Origin: Alicyclobacillus mali NBRC 102425
Lineage (GTDB): Bacteria > Bacillota > Bacilli > Alicyclobacillales > Alicyclobacillaceae
Direction of reading: 5' to 3'
NCBI RefSeq assembly: GCF_001570745.1
Contig: NZ_BCSG01000018.1
Span: forward strand, 39,676 to 103,675
Length of the DNA stretch: 64,000 nt
The notes under the pieces are model-generated. The model made no database searches and was not told the origin of the DNA. It was given only the letters and a program-made list of their open reading frames with translations. Both the position numbers and the translations under genes were made by a program. Numbering within the stretch: position 1 is the first letter of the stretch; the number at the start of each line of letters is the position of its first letter. Positions 1-9,228 of this stretch are shown here, piece after piece.

Positions 1-63
1 TGCGAACACCACGCCGACGAAAATACAGAGCACAGGGATGAGCGCGAGCGCACGGATGGACAA
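1..63 (-). CDS. N-terminus of a small membrane protein, cut by the window edge
   Basis: Only the first 21 codons are inside the window. Translation starts at a TTG (61-63), preceded by a strong AGGAAGGAGGG ribosome-binding site at about 69-79. The visible residues, MSIRALALIPVLCIFVGVVF, are a single hydrophobic stretch, so this is a signal anchor or first membrane helix. The pattern resembles the start of short DUF3311-type membrane proteins that sit beside sodium:solute symporters, but 21 residues are too few to decide. The function is unknown. Confidence 0.5.
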   Translation of the reverse strand, partial: MSIRALALIPVLCIFVGVVFA

Positions 64-190
64 TGCGATCCCTCCTTCCTATGGCGTATTTTTCGGAATC
101 GAACGATAAACCAGACGACAAGTGACTATAGAATGCATGGTATTCGGCGCGTCGTCGAGAATTCCTGCCAGCAAAGAAAGCGGCCCGCGC

Positions 191-1051
191 TCATCCGAAC
201 GCAGGCCGCAGAAGTGCGTAGAGGTGTTGCCGCTGGCCGGGAAGCGCGGGCGCGCCGCGCAACATCATCACCGAGGATGCCTGTCCCTCAAAGCCGAGCT
301 TGCGAAGGCGATGCAGAAAGGAAGAACGTTCGGCCGGCACATCCATCGCAATCGAACCGTCCACGTCTTCCGCCAGCAGGTGCATGAGGTGGAGCGCCAT
401 GATGTCGTTCTGCGCAACAATCGGCCCCAGGCGCATCCCGGTTGCAGATGAGAGCGCCAAGCCGATGCCCTGGACCTTGTTGGCCTCGTCTCGAACCGCG
501 ATGACCTTGTCCGCCGCGCGAACCACGCGCGGAAGCAGTTGCGAGCGGTCGGCGCCGAAGGCGGCCCCATCCAATCTGTACGCGTCCTCGAGCCACGCGT
601 CGTCCGAAGCGTCTGCCGCCATCGGCTCCTGCGGAAGATGCGGCGCAAGCACGCGATCCGCCCGAAGCCGCACCACCTCTCCAACCGCGCGGAACCCGAA
701 CCGAGCGTAGAGCGGCGCGAGTTCCTTTCGAGCCACCAGGCCGACGGGTACGGGACCCGCCCCTAGGTCAAGCTGGCGCAGGGCGTGATCGATCAGTTTG
801 CCGCCGAGGCCTCTGCGCTGAACATCCGGCACAACGGCGACGTTCCCGAGCCATGCGAGGCTCTGGCCATGCCGGTACACGCTTGCGACGCCCGCGAGTT
901 GACCATCCAAGTACGCGCCCCACGCCTCGCCGGTGGCAAACAACAGGTCGATCTCGGCGGGATCAAACCGCCACCCCACCGACTCCACCACATTGGCCCA
1001 TGCGGCGCGATCCGCCTCTCCCAGGCGAGAAATCACCCATTCCGTTGCCAT
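191..1051 (-). CDS. GNAT-family N-acetyltransferase, two-domain
   Basis: A 286-residue protein whose N-terminal half is a GNAT acetyltransferase. The acetyl-CoA pyrophosphate loop reads VVPDVQRRGLGGKLIDHA at about residues 72-90, a good match to the family Q/RxxGxG/A motif, and the following YARFGF (about 115-120) is the usual beta-5/beta-6 element. The C-terminal half (about 150-286) resembles the second domain found in YitH-like GNATs. The ATG has AGGAGG about 6 bases upstream. It probably acetylates an amino group on a small molecule or peptide; the substrate cannot be inferred. It lies downstream of rnpB on the same strand, separated by a terminator. Confidence 0.85.
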   Translation of the reverse strand: MATEWVISRLGEADRAAWANVVESVGWRFDPAEIDLLFATGEAWGAYLDGQLAGVASVYRHGQSLAWLGNVAVVPDVQRRGLGGKLIDHALRQLDLGAGPVPVGLVARKELAPLYARFGFRAVGEVVRLRADRVLAPHLPQEPMAADASDDAWLEDAYRLDGAAFGADRSQLLPRVVRAADKVIAVRDEANKVQGIGLALSSATGMRLGPIVAQNDIMALHLMHLLAEDVDGSIAMDVPAERSSFLHRLRKLGFEGQASSVMMLRGAPALPGQRQHLYALLRPAFG

Positions 1052-1100
1052 GCGTGCCTCCTGTGCGCCGGTTTTCGCGCCTTAGCGCGATGATCATACG

Positions 1101-1126
1101 AAAACATCACCCAATGTGGGTGATGT
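1101..1126 (-). terminator. Rho-independent terminator of rnpB
   Basis: A perfect 10-base-pair inverted repeat (ACATCACCCA / TGGGTGATGT, 1104-1126) with a 3-base loop is followed on the minus strand by TTTTCGT. It lies about 20 bases beyond the predicted 3' end of rnpB and before the acetyltransferase start, so it most likely ends the RNase P RNA transcript. Confidence 0.8.
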
Positions 1127-1147
1127 CCGCTCCGCGACGATATGTAC

Positions 1148-1551
1148 GCGAAGAAGCAAGCCTGTAAGCCGAGTTCTGTCCTCCTGTGCTGCAAGCGGCG
1201 TGACGCCTCGCACGTGTGGAGTGGCAATCATCTATCTAGGCCGACCGTTGCCAGCCGGCTCCAGCGACCAACCCGGGCGCGCGGCGGGCCACCGCATCAG
1301 CGCCCCTACTTGGTCTTGCTCCGGGTGGGGTTTACCTAGCCAGCCCGTCTCCGGGCTGCTGGTGCGCTCTTACCGCACCGTTGCACCCTTGCCTGAGCTC
1401 AAACGAGCCATCGGCGGTCTGCATTTCTGTAGCACTTTCCCTGAGATCGCTCTCGCCGGACGTTATCCGGCACCCTGCCCTGTGGAGCTCGGACTTTCCT
1501 CCCGTGCAGCCTCGCGGCTCGCACCGGCGATTGCCCGGCTTACTTCTTCGC
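1148..1551 (-). ncRNA. rnpB: RNase P RNA, class A
   Basis: This is the catalytic RNA of ribonuclease P, which matures tRNA 5' ends. The universal P4 strands are present: GAGGAAAGTCCGAGCTCC near the 5' end and ACAGAACTCGGCTTACA near the 3' end. The ends were set by the P1 helix, where GCGAAGAAG (1543-1551) pairs with CTTCTTCGC (1148-1156), giving about 404 nt. The CCACCCGGAGCAAGACCAA segment is the L15 region of the ancestral class A type; the Bacillus class B architecture is not seen. A strong promoter lies just upstream and a terminator downstream. Confidence 0.95.
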
Positions 1552-1563
1552 ATCAGCATGCAG

Positions 1564-1592
1564 AGTATACTCGGATTTCGCCTCACATGCAA
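1564..1592 (-). promoter_or_regulatory. Sigma-A promoter of rnpB
   Basis: On the minus strand TTGCAT (1587-1592) is separated by exactly 17 bases from TATACT (1564-1569). The predicted start of transcription falls a few bases before the P1 helix of rnpB. Confidence 0.85.
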
Positions 1593-1729
1593 TGGCGGAT
1601 TCCGGCGATCTCGCCCGCCGCTGGATGCATACCCGCCCATCTTTTGTTATGGTAAGGGTAAGTCCAACATGTGCGCTTCAGATGAGACACGATTTCAAGG
1701 CAACACGTGCTTGAGAGGAGTGGATCATC

Positions 1730-2503
1730 TTGTTGACGCGAAGACCCGGAGTCACCGTGCTGCACCTGGACGAAAGCCTGGCGATTCAGTCGCTCCCATT
1801 CCCGCCCGAGCACGAGGTCGTGCGGCTGGACGATATCCCGGGAACGCACGGCATGTGCGATCCGTTTGCGGCGCGCGCCATCGAGCAGCGCCTCGCCCGC
1901 CGAGCGTTCCACGGCGTAACGCTGATTGGGAGCGGCACCTACCACTACGTCACCTACTTCCTTCTCCGCGAATGCCAGGAGCCGTTTTCGCTGGTCTTGT
2001 TCGACCATCACACCGACTGCGCCGAAGAACCGCCCCTCCTGTCCTGTGGAAACTGGGTGAGGCGCGCGCTCTTTCGCGTGCCGAAGCTCCGCCGTGTGGT
2101 CATCGTGGGCGCGCGCGACGCTGGCGAATTGCGCCATCTCGGCCGCCGACACCCGGATGTCACGCTTATCGATGAAACGGAGATCTCGTCGCTTCCGGCG
2201 CCGCGGAGGCTCGCGCAACGCGTGCTCGATGCCGCCGGGAGTCATCCGGTGTACGTGAGCATCGACAAAGACGTGCTCCATCCGGCCGACGCGGCCACCG
2301 ACTGGGACGGAGGCACCATGCGCCTGCGGATGCTTCTGTACGCCCTCGTCGCCCTCCGGCGCCGCCGACGCATCCTGGGCGTCGATCTCTGCGGCGAATG
2401 GCCCGTCTCCCCCGTTGGCGCGGTGAGCGCCCAGTCCCTTCGGCAAGTCCGGAAGAACGAGGTCGCCAACCGCGCCATTCTCCTCACCCTGCGATCCGGC
2501 TGA
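1730..2503 (+). CDS. Arginase/agmatinase-family (ureohydrolase) protein
   Basis: A 257-residue protein of the ureohydrolase fold. Two dinuclear-manganese motifs are visible: LFDHHTD (about 90-96), in place of the usual DAHxD, and SIDKDVLHP (about 177-185), matching SxDxDxxDP. An upstream GSGTYHY (about 67-73) stands where family members have GGDHS. At 257 residues it is shorter than a typical arginase (about 300). The start is a TTG with GAGAGGAG upstream. It could hydrolyse a guanidino or formimino compound, but the DHH variant and the ending GVDLCGEWP make the substrate uncertain. It is a single plus-strand gene converging on yqfO. Confidence 0.75.
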   Translation: MLTRRPGVTVLHLDESLAIQSLPFPPEHEVVRLDDIPGTHGMCDPFAARAIEQRLARRAFHGVTLIGSGTYHYVTYFLLRECQEPFSLVLFDHHTDCAEEPPLLSCGNWVRRALFRVPKLRRVVIVGARDAGELRHLGRRHPDVTLIDETEISSLPAPRRLAQRVLDAAGSHPVYVSIDKDVLHPADAATDWDGGTMRLRMLLYALVALRRRRRILGVDLCGEWPVSPVGAVSAQSLRQVRKNEVANRAILLTLRSG

Positions 2504-2507
2504 CGCC

Positions 2508-3617
2508 TCACACAAAGCGCCACGGGTCGACGCCCTCGACGTCCACGCGGACCTCGACTCCCGGCCCCAAAGCCTCACCCAGCTTGCGGGCCACGGCCTC
2601 GCAAACTGGCGCCTCGAGCGCCGCGTGCGGCACGTCGACAATGGCGAGCCCGTCGTGCACGGCGTCCGCCGCCTGATGGTGCGACACGTCCGCGGTGACC
2701 AGCGCGTCGGCACCGAGAGCCAAGGCGCGTGGAATCCACCCACTCCCAGAACCTCCGAGCACGGCGATCTTCTGCACGCTCGCCCGCGGGCAACCCGCGT
2801 ACCGAAGGTGGGGCAGGTGAAAGGCGCGCCTCACCCGATCCACAAAGGACTCGAGTTCCATGGGTTCCGGCAGCGTGCCGATGCGCCCGATTCCGAACGG
2901 GCGGCCAGGAACCGCCAGCGGATAGATGTCATATGCCACTTCCTCATACGGATGCGCCTTCAGCATGCTCGCGACGATGCGGTCGAGATCGCGCTCGTAG
3001 GCAATGGTCTCCAGCCGCACCTCGTCCACCAGTTCGAGCTTGCCCTCCTCGCCGATATACGGATGGGTGCCGGGCCCCGGCTTGAACGATCCCGTCCCAG
3101 GCGTACCAAACGTGCAGTGCGAATACGCGCCGATGTGGCCTGCCCCTGCATCCCCGAGCGCCTGGCGAACCGCGTCCACGTGCGACACCGGCACGAAGAC
3201 GACCACCTTGGCAAGTTTGTCACGCCCCGTGACGTCCAGCAATTCGGGCTGGCTGAGGCCCAACTTCTCCACGATCACGTCGTTGACGCCGCCAGGCGCG
3301 CAGTCGAGATTGGTGTGCGCCGCAAAGAAAGCGGTCTGCTGCGCGACCAGCTTCGCGACCATGGCCTGGCGGGGCTTGTCCCAGCGAATCTCGGACAGCG
3401 GCCGAAAGAGAAGCGCATGGTGCGCGACGATCATATCCGCTCCCCATGCCACAGCGCGATCCACCACGTCGGGCGTCACTTCGAGCGTCACCACGAGCTT
3501 CGCGACGGGTCGGGCGGGATCGCCCAGTTGAAGCCCGATGCGATCGCCCTCCATCGCCATGTGGGGCGGCGCGATGACATCCATCGCCCGCATGACGTCG
3601 GCAACCGTCACCTGCAT
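2508..3617 (-). CDS. yqfO: Nif3-like dinuclear metal-centre protein (YqfO)
   Basis: A 369-residue member of the Nif3/NIF3L1 family. The N-terminal Nif3 half carries DRIGLQLGD and the metal-ligand segment IVAHHALLF (about 63-71). A middle insertion (about 130-230), typical of the long Bacillus YqfO type, separates it from the C-terminal half, which ends in DVSHHQAAD and VDVPHAALE, the remaining metal ligands. The biochemical role of the family is unsettled (GTP cyclohydrolase I type 2-like or metal-handling roles have been proposed). It overlaps trmK by 10 bases, the same pairing as B. subtilis yqfN-yqfO, and the two are presumably cotranscribed. Confidence 0.9.
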   Translation of the reverse strand: MQVTVADVMRAMDVIAPPHMAMEGDRIGLQLGDPARPVAKLVVTLEVTPDVVDRAVAWGADMIVAHHALLFRPLSEIRWDKPRQAMVAKLVAQQTAFFAAHTNLDCAPGGVNDVIVEKLGLSQPELLDVTGRDKLAKVVVFVPVSHVDAVRQALGDAGAGHIGAYSHCTFGTPGTGSFKPGPGTHPYIGEEGKLELVDEVRLETIAYERDLDRIVASMLKAHPYEEVAYDIYPLAVPGRPFGIGRIGTLPEPMELESFVDRVRRAFHLPHLRYAGCPRASVQKIAVLGGSGSGWIPRALALGADALVTADVSHHQAADAVHDGLAIVDVPHAALEAPVCEAVARKLGEALGPGVEVRVDVEGVDPWRFV

Positions 3618-4378
3618 GTCCTATCCTCCTCCCATCGTGCCAAGAGCGCGTTCCAGATCTTCTTCCGCCTCGCGAGCAGTTCGAGCTGAGCGGCGTGCAG
3701 CGCGCGATGGTCTGATCGCTCGACGCGCGCCATGGCCCGCTCGGTGCGCCTCACCTCGGCTTCGATCCGGCAGCGAAGGCCCGGCGCACTCGCTAGGCAC
3801 AGCAGCGGCCCGACCATCCAGAGCGCCTCCCACGCCTCGTCCGGCCGGAGGCCGCGATCGCAGAGGTGCGACAGCGGAACGGAGTAAGCTGGATCGGGCC
3901 CGCCCCGATATTCCGCGGCGATGATCTCGTACGGCTTGTCCGCTTCGCACACCGCCTCCTCCGCGGCGAGATGAAACCCAAGGCGATACAGCGTCTGCCG
4001 CAACACGTGACCAGCCCCCATGGGCTGAAACACCAGCCGACGCGCGGAACGCGCGATATCCTCCCGTCTCTCGACCATGTCCGCCTGCGCGCGCCCACCA
4101 AGGCCCGCCGACACAATGACGTCCGCCTCACCCACCTGGAGCGGCTCCAAACCGTCCCCCAGGCGAATGGACGCGCGCGACAAAAGCCCGCGAGCGGCTA
4201 GATGCGCGCGGGCTTGGGACAGCGGGCCCTCGCGGACATCCGTCGCGATGGCGCGGCGGGTCATGCCCGCTTCGAGCGCGAATACTGGCAGGTAGGCGTG
4301 ATCGGTGCCGATATCGGCCAACGTTTCACACGGGAGCGCCAATTCCGCCACGGCCCGGAGGCGCGGCCCCAAATCCAT
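3608..4378 (-). CDS. trmK: tRNA (adenine-22-N1)-methyltransferase TrmK
   Basis: SAM-dependent methyltransferase that makes m1A22 in tRNA (B. subtilis YqfN). The family start MDLGPRLRAVAE is followed by the SAM-binding motif LADIGTDHAYLPVFA (about 20-34), which is diagnostic. A later IVSAGLGGRAQADM segment corresponds to the family's catalytic loop. The ATG at 4378 was chosen because GAGAGGGGG sits 6 bases upstream; the reading frame is open to 4435, and ATG 4384 is an alternative. It lies between a YdcF-like gene and yqfO in the sigA-distal part of the block. Confidence 0.9.
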   Translation of the reverse strand: MDLGPRLRAVAELALPCETLADIGTDHAYLPVFALEAGMTRRAIATDVREGPLSQARAHLAARGLLSRASIRLGDGLEPLQVGEADVIVSAGLGGRAQADMVERREDIARSARRLVFQPMGAGHVLRQTLYRLGFHLAAEEAVCEADKPYEIIAAEYRGGPDPAYSVPLSHLCDRGLRPDEAWEALWMVGPLLCLASAPGLRCRIEAEVRRTERAMARVERSDHRALHAAQLELLARRKKIWNALLARWEEDRTCR

Positions 4379-4422
4379 TGCCATCCCCCTCTCGACTTCA
4401 CTCACGCCATCAACAGTTGGGT

Positions 4423-5022
4423 TTACGCCTTCCAAAACGGGGCCTGTCGTCCCCGGAGCATGTACTCGATATGGGCAAACACCTCGCGCACGGCTGCGCG
4501 AAACTCCCCTTTCGTGGACGCGGCGCCGCAGCCCGTCGCCTCCACGCCCAGCGTGCGCGCGACGGCAATCGCCCGCGGAAGGTGGTAGTCAGACGTGATG
4601 ATGACCGCCGTCCGATACCCTCGATCTCGCATGATATCCTTGCTGTGATACAAATTTTCCCACGTGTTGGTGGACATTCTCTCTTCGTGCACCGCGTCCG
4701 CGGGGACGCCGTTCATGACCAGGAAACGCTTCATGCTCCTCGCCTCGGCAACGGTCTCGTTCTCCCCCCGGCCGCCGCTCACGATGATGGCGCGGATGTA
4801 GCCCTGGCGATACAACGCAATGGCCGCTCGAAGCCTGGCCGCAAGCGGATGGCTGGGTTCAAAGCCATCCGTGTACGCGCCGAGCACGACACCCACGTCG
4901 CTCTTCTCCGGGCGCATGGACCTTCCCTCGTATTTCAGGCGTTCGGCAAACCGAATGAGAAACGCGAGCGACCCCACCGCCGCCACCCCGCACGCCAGCA
5001 GGCACATCCACAGCCAGGCCAA
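4423..5022 (-). CDS. YdcF-like (DUF218) membrane-anchored protein
   Basis: A 199-residue protein with one N-terminal membrane helix (residues 1-20) and a DUF218/YdcF domain. Family motifs are clear: VGVVLGAY (about 43-50), IIVSGGRG (about 79-86), MSTNTWEN (about 115-122) and IITSDYHLPRA (about 140-150). DUF218 proteins such as SanA/YdcF are linked to envelope integrity or SAM binding, but their exact activity is unclear. The start is a TTG preceded by a GGTGGGGA stretch. It sits between sigA and trmK on the same strand, 174 bases after the sigA stop. Confidence 0.8.
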   Translation of the reverse strand: MAWLWMCLLACGVAAVGSLAFLIRFAERLKYEGRSMRPEKSDVGVVLGAYTDGFEPSHPLAARLRAAIALYRQGYIRAIIVSGGRGENETVAEARSMKRFLVMNGVPADAVHEERMSTNTWENLYHSKDIMRDRGYRTAVIITSDYHLPRAIAVARTLGVEATGCGAASTKGEFRAAVREVFAHIEYMLRGRQAPFWKA

Positions 5023-5196
5023 GTTGTCCCCACCGCCTCATCGCCGTCTCCTTCTCCCACGATACGCGGACGATGAGAGCTGTAGACCGGCGAGCAATGA
5101 GCCAACGTTTCGTCGCCCAGTTGCCAAAAACGAAATCAGGCCGCCACGCCCCATCACGAGACGAGCAGCCTGTGCATGCGCGGAGTGGCCATATCC

Positions 5197-6303
5197 TCAC
5201 TCGAGGAAGTCCTTGAGCCGCTTGCTTCGACTCGGGTGGCGCAGCTTGCGGAGCGCCTTCGCCTCAATTTGGCGGATGCGTTCCCGCGTCACCCCAAACA
5301 CCTTGCCGACTTCCTCCAGGGTGCGAGTGCGGCCGTCATCCAATCCGAAGCGCAGCCGAAGCACGTTTTCCTCGCGCTCCGTCAGCGTGTCGAGCACGTC
5401 CTCCAACTGCTCCTTCAAGAGCTCGTAAGCCGCCGCGTCCGCCGGCGCGGGTGCCTCGTCGTCCGGAATAAAGTCGCCGAGATGCGAGTCATCCTCTTCG
5501 CCAATCGGCGTCTCCAGCGACACAGGTTCCTGCGCGATTTTCTGAATCTCGCGCACCTTCTCCGGCGTCAGGTCCATCTCGGCGGCAATCTCTTCCGGCG
5601 TCGGCTCACGCCCCAACTCCTGAAGGAGCTGCCGGGAGACGCGGATGAGCTTGTTAATCGTCTCCACCATGTGCACCGGAATTCGGATGGTCCGCGCCTG
5701 GTCGGCAATGGCCCGCGTGATGGCCTGCCGGATCCACCACGTGGCGTACGTGCTGAACTTGTAGCCCTTTCGGTAGTCAAACTTCTCAACCGCCTTGAGC
5801 AAGCCCAGGTTGCCTTCTTGGATCAGGTCGAGAAACAGCATGCCACGCCCGACGTATCGCTTCGCGATGCTGACCACAAGGCGCAGGTTGGCCTCCGCCA
5901 GGCGCTGCTTCGCCTCTTCGTCCCCTTGTTCGATCCGCTTGGCGAGCTCGATCTCCTCCTGCGCGGACAAAAGCGGCACGCGCCCAATCTCCTTCAGGTA
6001 CATGCGCACGGGATCCGAAATCTTGACGCCGGGCGGAACGGAGAGATCGTCGAGATCGTAATCGTCGTCCTCGCGCCCCCCTTCTTCGTCCCGCTCGTTC
6101 ACGACGTCAATCCCGAGTTCCGCCAGCTGTTCGAAGAAATCATCCATCGCATCGGCGTCCATGTCGAACGAGCTCAGCCGATCCGAGATCTCCTCATATG
6201 TCAACGAGCCTTGTTTTTTGCCCAGTTCAATCAGCTGCTGTTTCGCTTCCTGAAGGGTGATACCCTGATCCTCATCGCGGATTTCGTCATTCGTCTTCGC
6301 CAT
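5197..6303 (-). CDS. sigA: Primary sigma factor SigA (RpoD)
   Basis: The housekeeping sigma-70 factor, 368 residues, close to B. subtilis SigA (371) and without the long non-conserved region of proteobacterial RpoD. Region 1.1 is short and acidic. Region 2 contains the core-binding and -10 helices ([17 protein letters not shown], then [19 protein letters not shown] and [17 protein letters not shown]). Region 4 ends in the -35 helix [20 protein letters not shown]. The ATG has AAAGGAGG upstream. It follows dnaG by 36 bases, the classical dnaG-sigA operon. Well-spaced TTGACA/TATAAT promoters seen in this window fit this sigma factor. Confidence 0.98.
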   Translation of the reverse strand: MAKTNDEIRDEDQGITLQEAKQQLIELGKKQGSLTYEEISDRLSSFDMDADAMDDFFEQLAELGIDVVNERDEEGGREDDDYDLDDLSVPPGVKISDPVRMYLKEIGRVPLLSAQEEIELAKRIEQGDEEAKQRLAEANLRLVVSIAKRYVGRGMLFLDLIQEGNLGLLKAVEKFDYRKGYKFSTYATWWIRQAITRAIADQARTIRIPVHMVETINKLIRVSRQLLQELGREPTPEEIAAEMDLTPEKVREIQKIAQEPVSLETPIGEEDDSHLGDFIPDDEAPAPADAAAYELLKEQLEDVLDTLTEREENVLRLRFGLDDGRTRTLEEVGKVFGVTRERIRQIEAKALRKLRHPSRSKRLKDFLE

Positions 6304-6339
6304 GTTCCCCGCCTCCTTTACCCCATTCGGCGCAACCCG

Positions 6340-8145
6340 TCATTCGGCGTGGAGCGCGCGGGGCTGCTTCATGGTTGCAATCTGGCTCTGAATCCACTCC
6401 ACTTGCAGTTTGATCTCTCTAGTCTTTTCTTGGTCGCCGGCCGCCTCGGCCTCGCCCCACGCTCGCACCTTTTCCTTCAACTCCTGCTCCAACCTGGAAA
6501 GCTCGAGCGCCCTCAGGTAATCCTCCACGAGTTCCACCGTGATCTCAGGAGGCTCGTCAAACAGGAGGGAAGACGCCAGGCGAATCAAATCCTCATCTTC
6601 CAGCCGATCCACGAACGCGGACGGCGGTTGTCCTGGCTGCTCGAGCCGCCAGGAGTACACGTGCGACAAAAGCGCCGTATGCAGTGGATGGGCAAGCTCG
6701 GTGACGCCCTTCTCCATCAGGTACTCTGCCGCTTCCTGGCTGAACAGCGCAGCCTGGAGAATCCGGAGGCTCACCTGATCCTTCCCCTTGGCGGCGCGCG
6801 GAGCATTCATCCACGGGGCAACCTCTTCCCTCGAAGGAGAACGACGCCTTAATGGTTTCGCGAAACCGCGCATCTCCTCCTTCAATGTTTCGACAGAGAG
6901 GTTAAATTCCTGTGACAAATTTCGCAGCTGATATTCCTGTTCAACCGGGCTTGCGCGCTCCGCCAGCAGTCGCAGCGCCTGACGCAAAAACTCGGTTCGA
7001 CCGGCCGGGCTCACCCACTCCGCGCGGGCGCGCAGGTCCTCCATCAAGAACTGAACCGCGGTCCACGTCGATTCCGACAGCATGCGCTCAAACGCCCGCG
7101 CGCCGTGTGCTCGGATGTATTCGTCCGGATCCATGCCGTCAGGGAGCCGAAGCACCACGGGCGTGACACTGGCCTGCTCAAGCACGTCGATGGCCCGGAC
7201 CGCCGCCTTACGCCCGGCCTCATCGCCGTCGTATGCGATGACGACCTTGTCACATTCGGCCTTGAGCAACTGGGCCTGCTCTTCTGTCAAGCTCGTACCG
7301 AGCGTTGCAACCGCGCATTCGATGCCCGCCTGAGCCACAGCCAAAACATCCATGTAACCTTCGAGCAGCAGAGCTCTCCGTTCCTGGCGTATCGCCTTCC
7401 GCGCGCGATGCACATTGAAGAGCATCCTGCCCTTGTGAAACAGCTCATATTCGGGCGAATTGAGGTATTTGGGCTTCACTTCGTCGCCCATGGCCCTCGC
7501 GCCGAAGGCGACGACCTGTCCTCGCCGGTCCGCGATGGGAATGATGACGCGGCCGCGAAACCGATCCACCAGTTCACCGCCGAGATCCACCGCGAGTCCG
7601 CAGGAAATGAGTTCTTCAGCCGAAAAGCCCTTTTGCTGAAGAAACGACATCATGGCCCGGCCCGAGGGAGGCGCATAGCCCAATTGGTAGCTCGCCATGG
7701 TTGACCGTGAAATTCCGCGCGAAAGAAGATAGTGAAGGGCTTGCACTCCAGCATCTGTATTCATTAGAATGTGGTTGAACGCTTTTGCGGCCAGCTCGTG
7801 TGCCTGCCGGTACCGCTCGAGCTTAGGTGAGCGTGGAGCAGACGCTCGCATCGATTCTGGCACGGCGATACCGCAGCGCTCGGCGAGCAACGACACCGTC
7901 TCTGCAAACGACAGGCCCTCGATATCCATGAGAAATCGGAACACGGTGCCGCCGGCCCCACATCCGAAGCAATGGTATACTTGGCGGTCGGGCGAGACGG
8001 AAAACGAGGGCGTGCGCTCGTTGTGGAACGGGCACAGTCCAACATACGAGCGCCCCGACTTGCGCAGAGGCACGTATTCGCTGATGACTTCGACGATGTC
8101 GACCTTCTGGCGCAGCGTATCTATGAACGTCTCTGGAACGTTCAT
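6340..8145 (-). CDS. dnaG: DNA primase DnaG
   Basis: Synthesises RNA primers at the replication fork. The 601-residue protein has an N-terminal CHC2 zinc finger (CPFHNERTPSFSVSP ... YHCFGCGAGG, about 40-70), a TOPRIM catalytic core (LLLEGYMDVLAV around 265; YDGDEAGRKA around 310) and a C-terminal DnaB-interacting helical region. The start MNVPETFIDTLRQKVDIVEV was fixed by the family N-terminus and by AGGGGGTG 5 bases before ATG 8145; the frame is open 43 codons further upstream. It forms an operon with sigA. Confidence 0.97.
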   Translation of the reverse strand: MNVPETFIDTLRQKVDIVEVISEYVPLRKSGRSYVGLCPFHNERTPSFSVSPDRQVYHCFGCGAGGTVFRFLMDIEGLSFAETVSLLAERCGIAVPESMRASAPRSPKLERYRQAHELAAKAFNHILMNTDAGVQALHYLLSRGISRSTMASYQLGYAPPSGRAMMSFLQQKGFSAEELISCGLAVDLGGELVDRFRGRVIIPIADRRGQVVAFGARAMGDEVKPKYLNSPEYELFHKGRMLFNVHRARKAIRQERRALLLEGYMDVLAVAQAGIECAVATLGTSLTEEQAQLLKAECDKVVIAYDGDEAGRKAAVRAIDVLEQASVTPVVLRLPDGMDPDEYIRAHGARAFERMLSESTWTAVQFLMEDLRARAEWVSPAGRTEFLRQALRLLAERASPVEQEYQLRNLSQEFNLSVETLKEEMRGFAKPLRRRSPSREEVAPWMNAPRAAKGKDQVSLRILQAALFSQEAAEYLMEKGVTELAHPLHTALLSHVYSWRLEQPGQPPSAFVDRLEDEDLIRLASSLLFDEPPEITVELVEDYLRALELSRLEQELKEKVRAWGEAEAAGDQEKTREIKLQVEWIQSQIATMKQPRALHAE

Positions 8146-8410
8146 CACTGCACCCCCTATGCGGCGTGAACCCACGGCCGTATGTGGCCATGTGGTTCGC
8201 CGGTACCTACTCACGTATTCTACAAAGTAGGACACTTTCCTCCTATCCGCAAAAAATTGTCTCTTTCTCGACACGAATCGACACCAAGGCTTCTCTCGAA
8301 GCTTGCGGCGTCCCCGGAAGCCAGCTCTGAGACATGCCTAGTATCGACGCCCCAAGTCAAATTTATCCTCTTCTCTATCCCCGAATCAGTTTATGGTTCC
8401 CACATGTCGC
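8146..8410. other. Intergenic region between recO and dnaG
   Basis: 265 bases without a supported gene. On the minus strand this is the leader of the dnaG-sigA operon. A TTGACT occurs near the recO end, but no -10 box at normal spacing follows, so I do not call a promoter. No terminator hairpin was found. Confidence 0.4.
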
Positions 8411-9226
8411 TTATGTGTGAAGATCGCCGCGATGATCGTCAGGGGCGTCGGGGAGCGACGCCACGATATCGTCGAGCACTTGGCGCGCTCGGCCTCCCAC
8501 GCCTGCGAATTCGCGCAGTTGATGCGCGAGAATGCGAGACAGCGAATCCCGCATGCCGCCCGAAAGATCGACACGGTGAAGTTTGGCAATATCGGCGTAC
8601 GTCAACAGGTGGAGGACAGCCGCTATCTTGCGCGGCACCGGCCACGCGCGGGTTACGTCGCTCGCCACGGCGCTCACGCACTCTCCGCAAATGAGGCCGC
8701 CTTCGCGCGGATCGTAGCGCAGCTCTCCGCCGGCCTGTGCAAATTCGGCACCGCAGCGAATGCAGCGGCGCCAATCGGGCGCCACCCCGAGCCACGCGCA
8801 CACCTTTAGCTCAAACGCGCGCGCGAGCACATCCGCAGGCACTCGATCCGCCTCCAGCCCGTCCAACACCGACACAAATTGCCGGTAGGCCGCCGGAGGC
8901 GCGTCGGGCCGCTCCGGAACGGTGCGGCTGGCGAGATCGCACAAATAGGCGGCGTAGGCCGCTTTGACCACATCTTCGTGTACGGCGCGTCGCAGGCGGG
9001 CGATCTCGGCCTGCCGCACGTCGCCCATCCCCCGCCCTTGGTACAATACGTAGGTCCCTTGCGCGCAGAGGCGCGCCGCCGCCGACAGGCGCCCGGTCGA
9101 CCTTGCGCCGCCTCGCGCCATGGCCGTCACGAGCCCTGTTTCGGTCAGGAGCGTCAGGATGGCATCGCGCTCGCCGTAGCGCACAACCCGCACGACAACG
9201 GCCTCTGTCGTCCATATCACCGTCAC
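8411..9226 (-). CDS. recO: DNA repair protein RecO
   Basis: Recombination mediator that loads RecA with RecF and RecR. The 271-residue protein has the N-terminal OB fold (TEAVVVRVVRYGERDAILTL) and a four-cysteine zinc motif (CIRCGAEF ... GLICGECV, about residues 151-180). The GTG at 9226 was chosen because the family N-terminus begins here; it follows the yqzL stop by two bases and has GAAGGGCTGA upstream. RecO is part of a yqzL-recO pair as in Bacillus, here directly upstream of dnaG. Confidence 0.93.
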   Translation of the reverse strand: MTVIWTTEAVVVRVVRYGERDAILTLLTETGLVTAMARGGARSTGRLSAAARLCAQGTYVLYQGRGMGDVRQAEIARLRRAVHEDVVKAAYAAYLCDLASRTVPERPDAPPAAYRQFVSVLDGLEADRVPADVLARAFELKVCAWLGVAPDWRRCIRCGAEFAQAGGELRYDPREGGLICGECVSAVASDVTRAWPVPRKIAAVLHLLTYADIAKLHRVDLSGGMRDSLSRILAHQLREFAGVGGRARQVLDDIVASLPDAPDDHRGDLHT

Positions 9227-9228
9227 AC

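Noticed and set aside
1116..1655. Open frame of 179 codons over rnpB
   Set aside because: Overlies RNase P RNA; no coding signal.
5176..6852. A 558-codon open frame opposite sigA and the dnaG end
   Set aside because: Antisense shadow of two certain genes; composition typical of complementary-strand translation.
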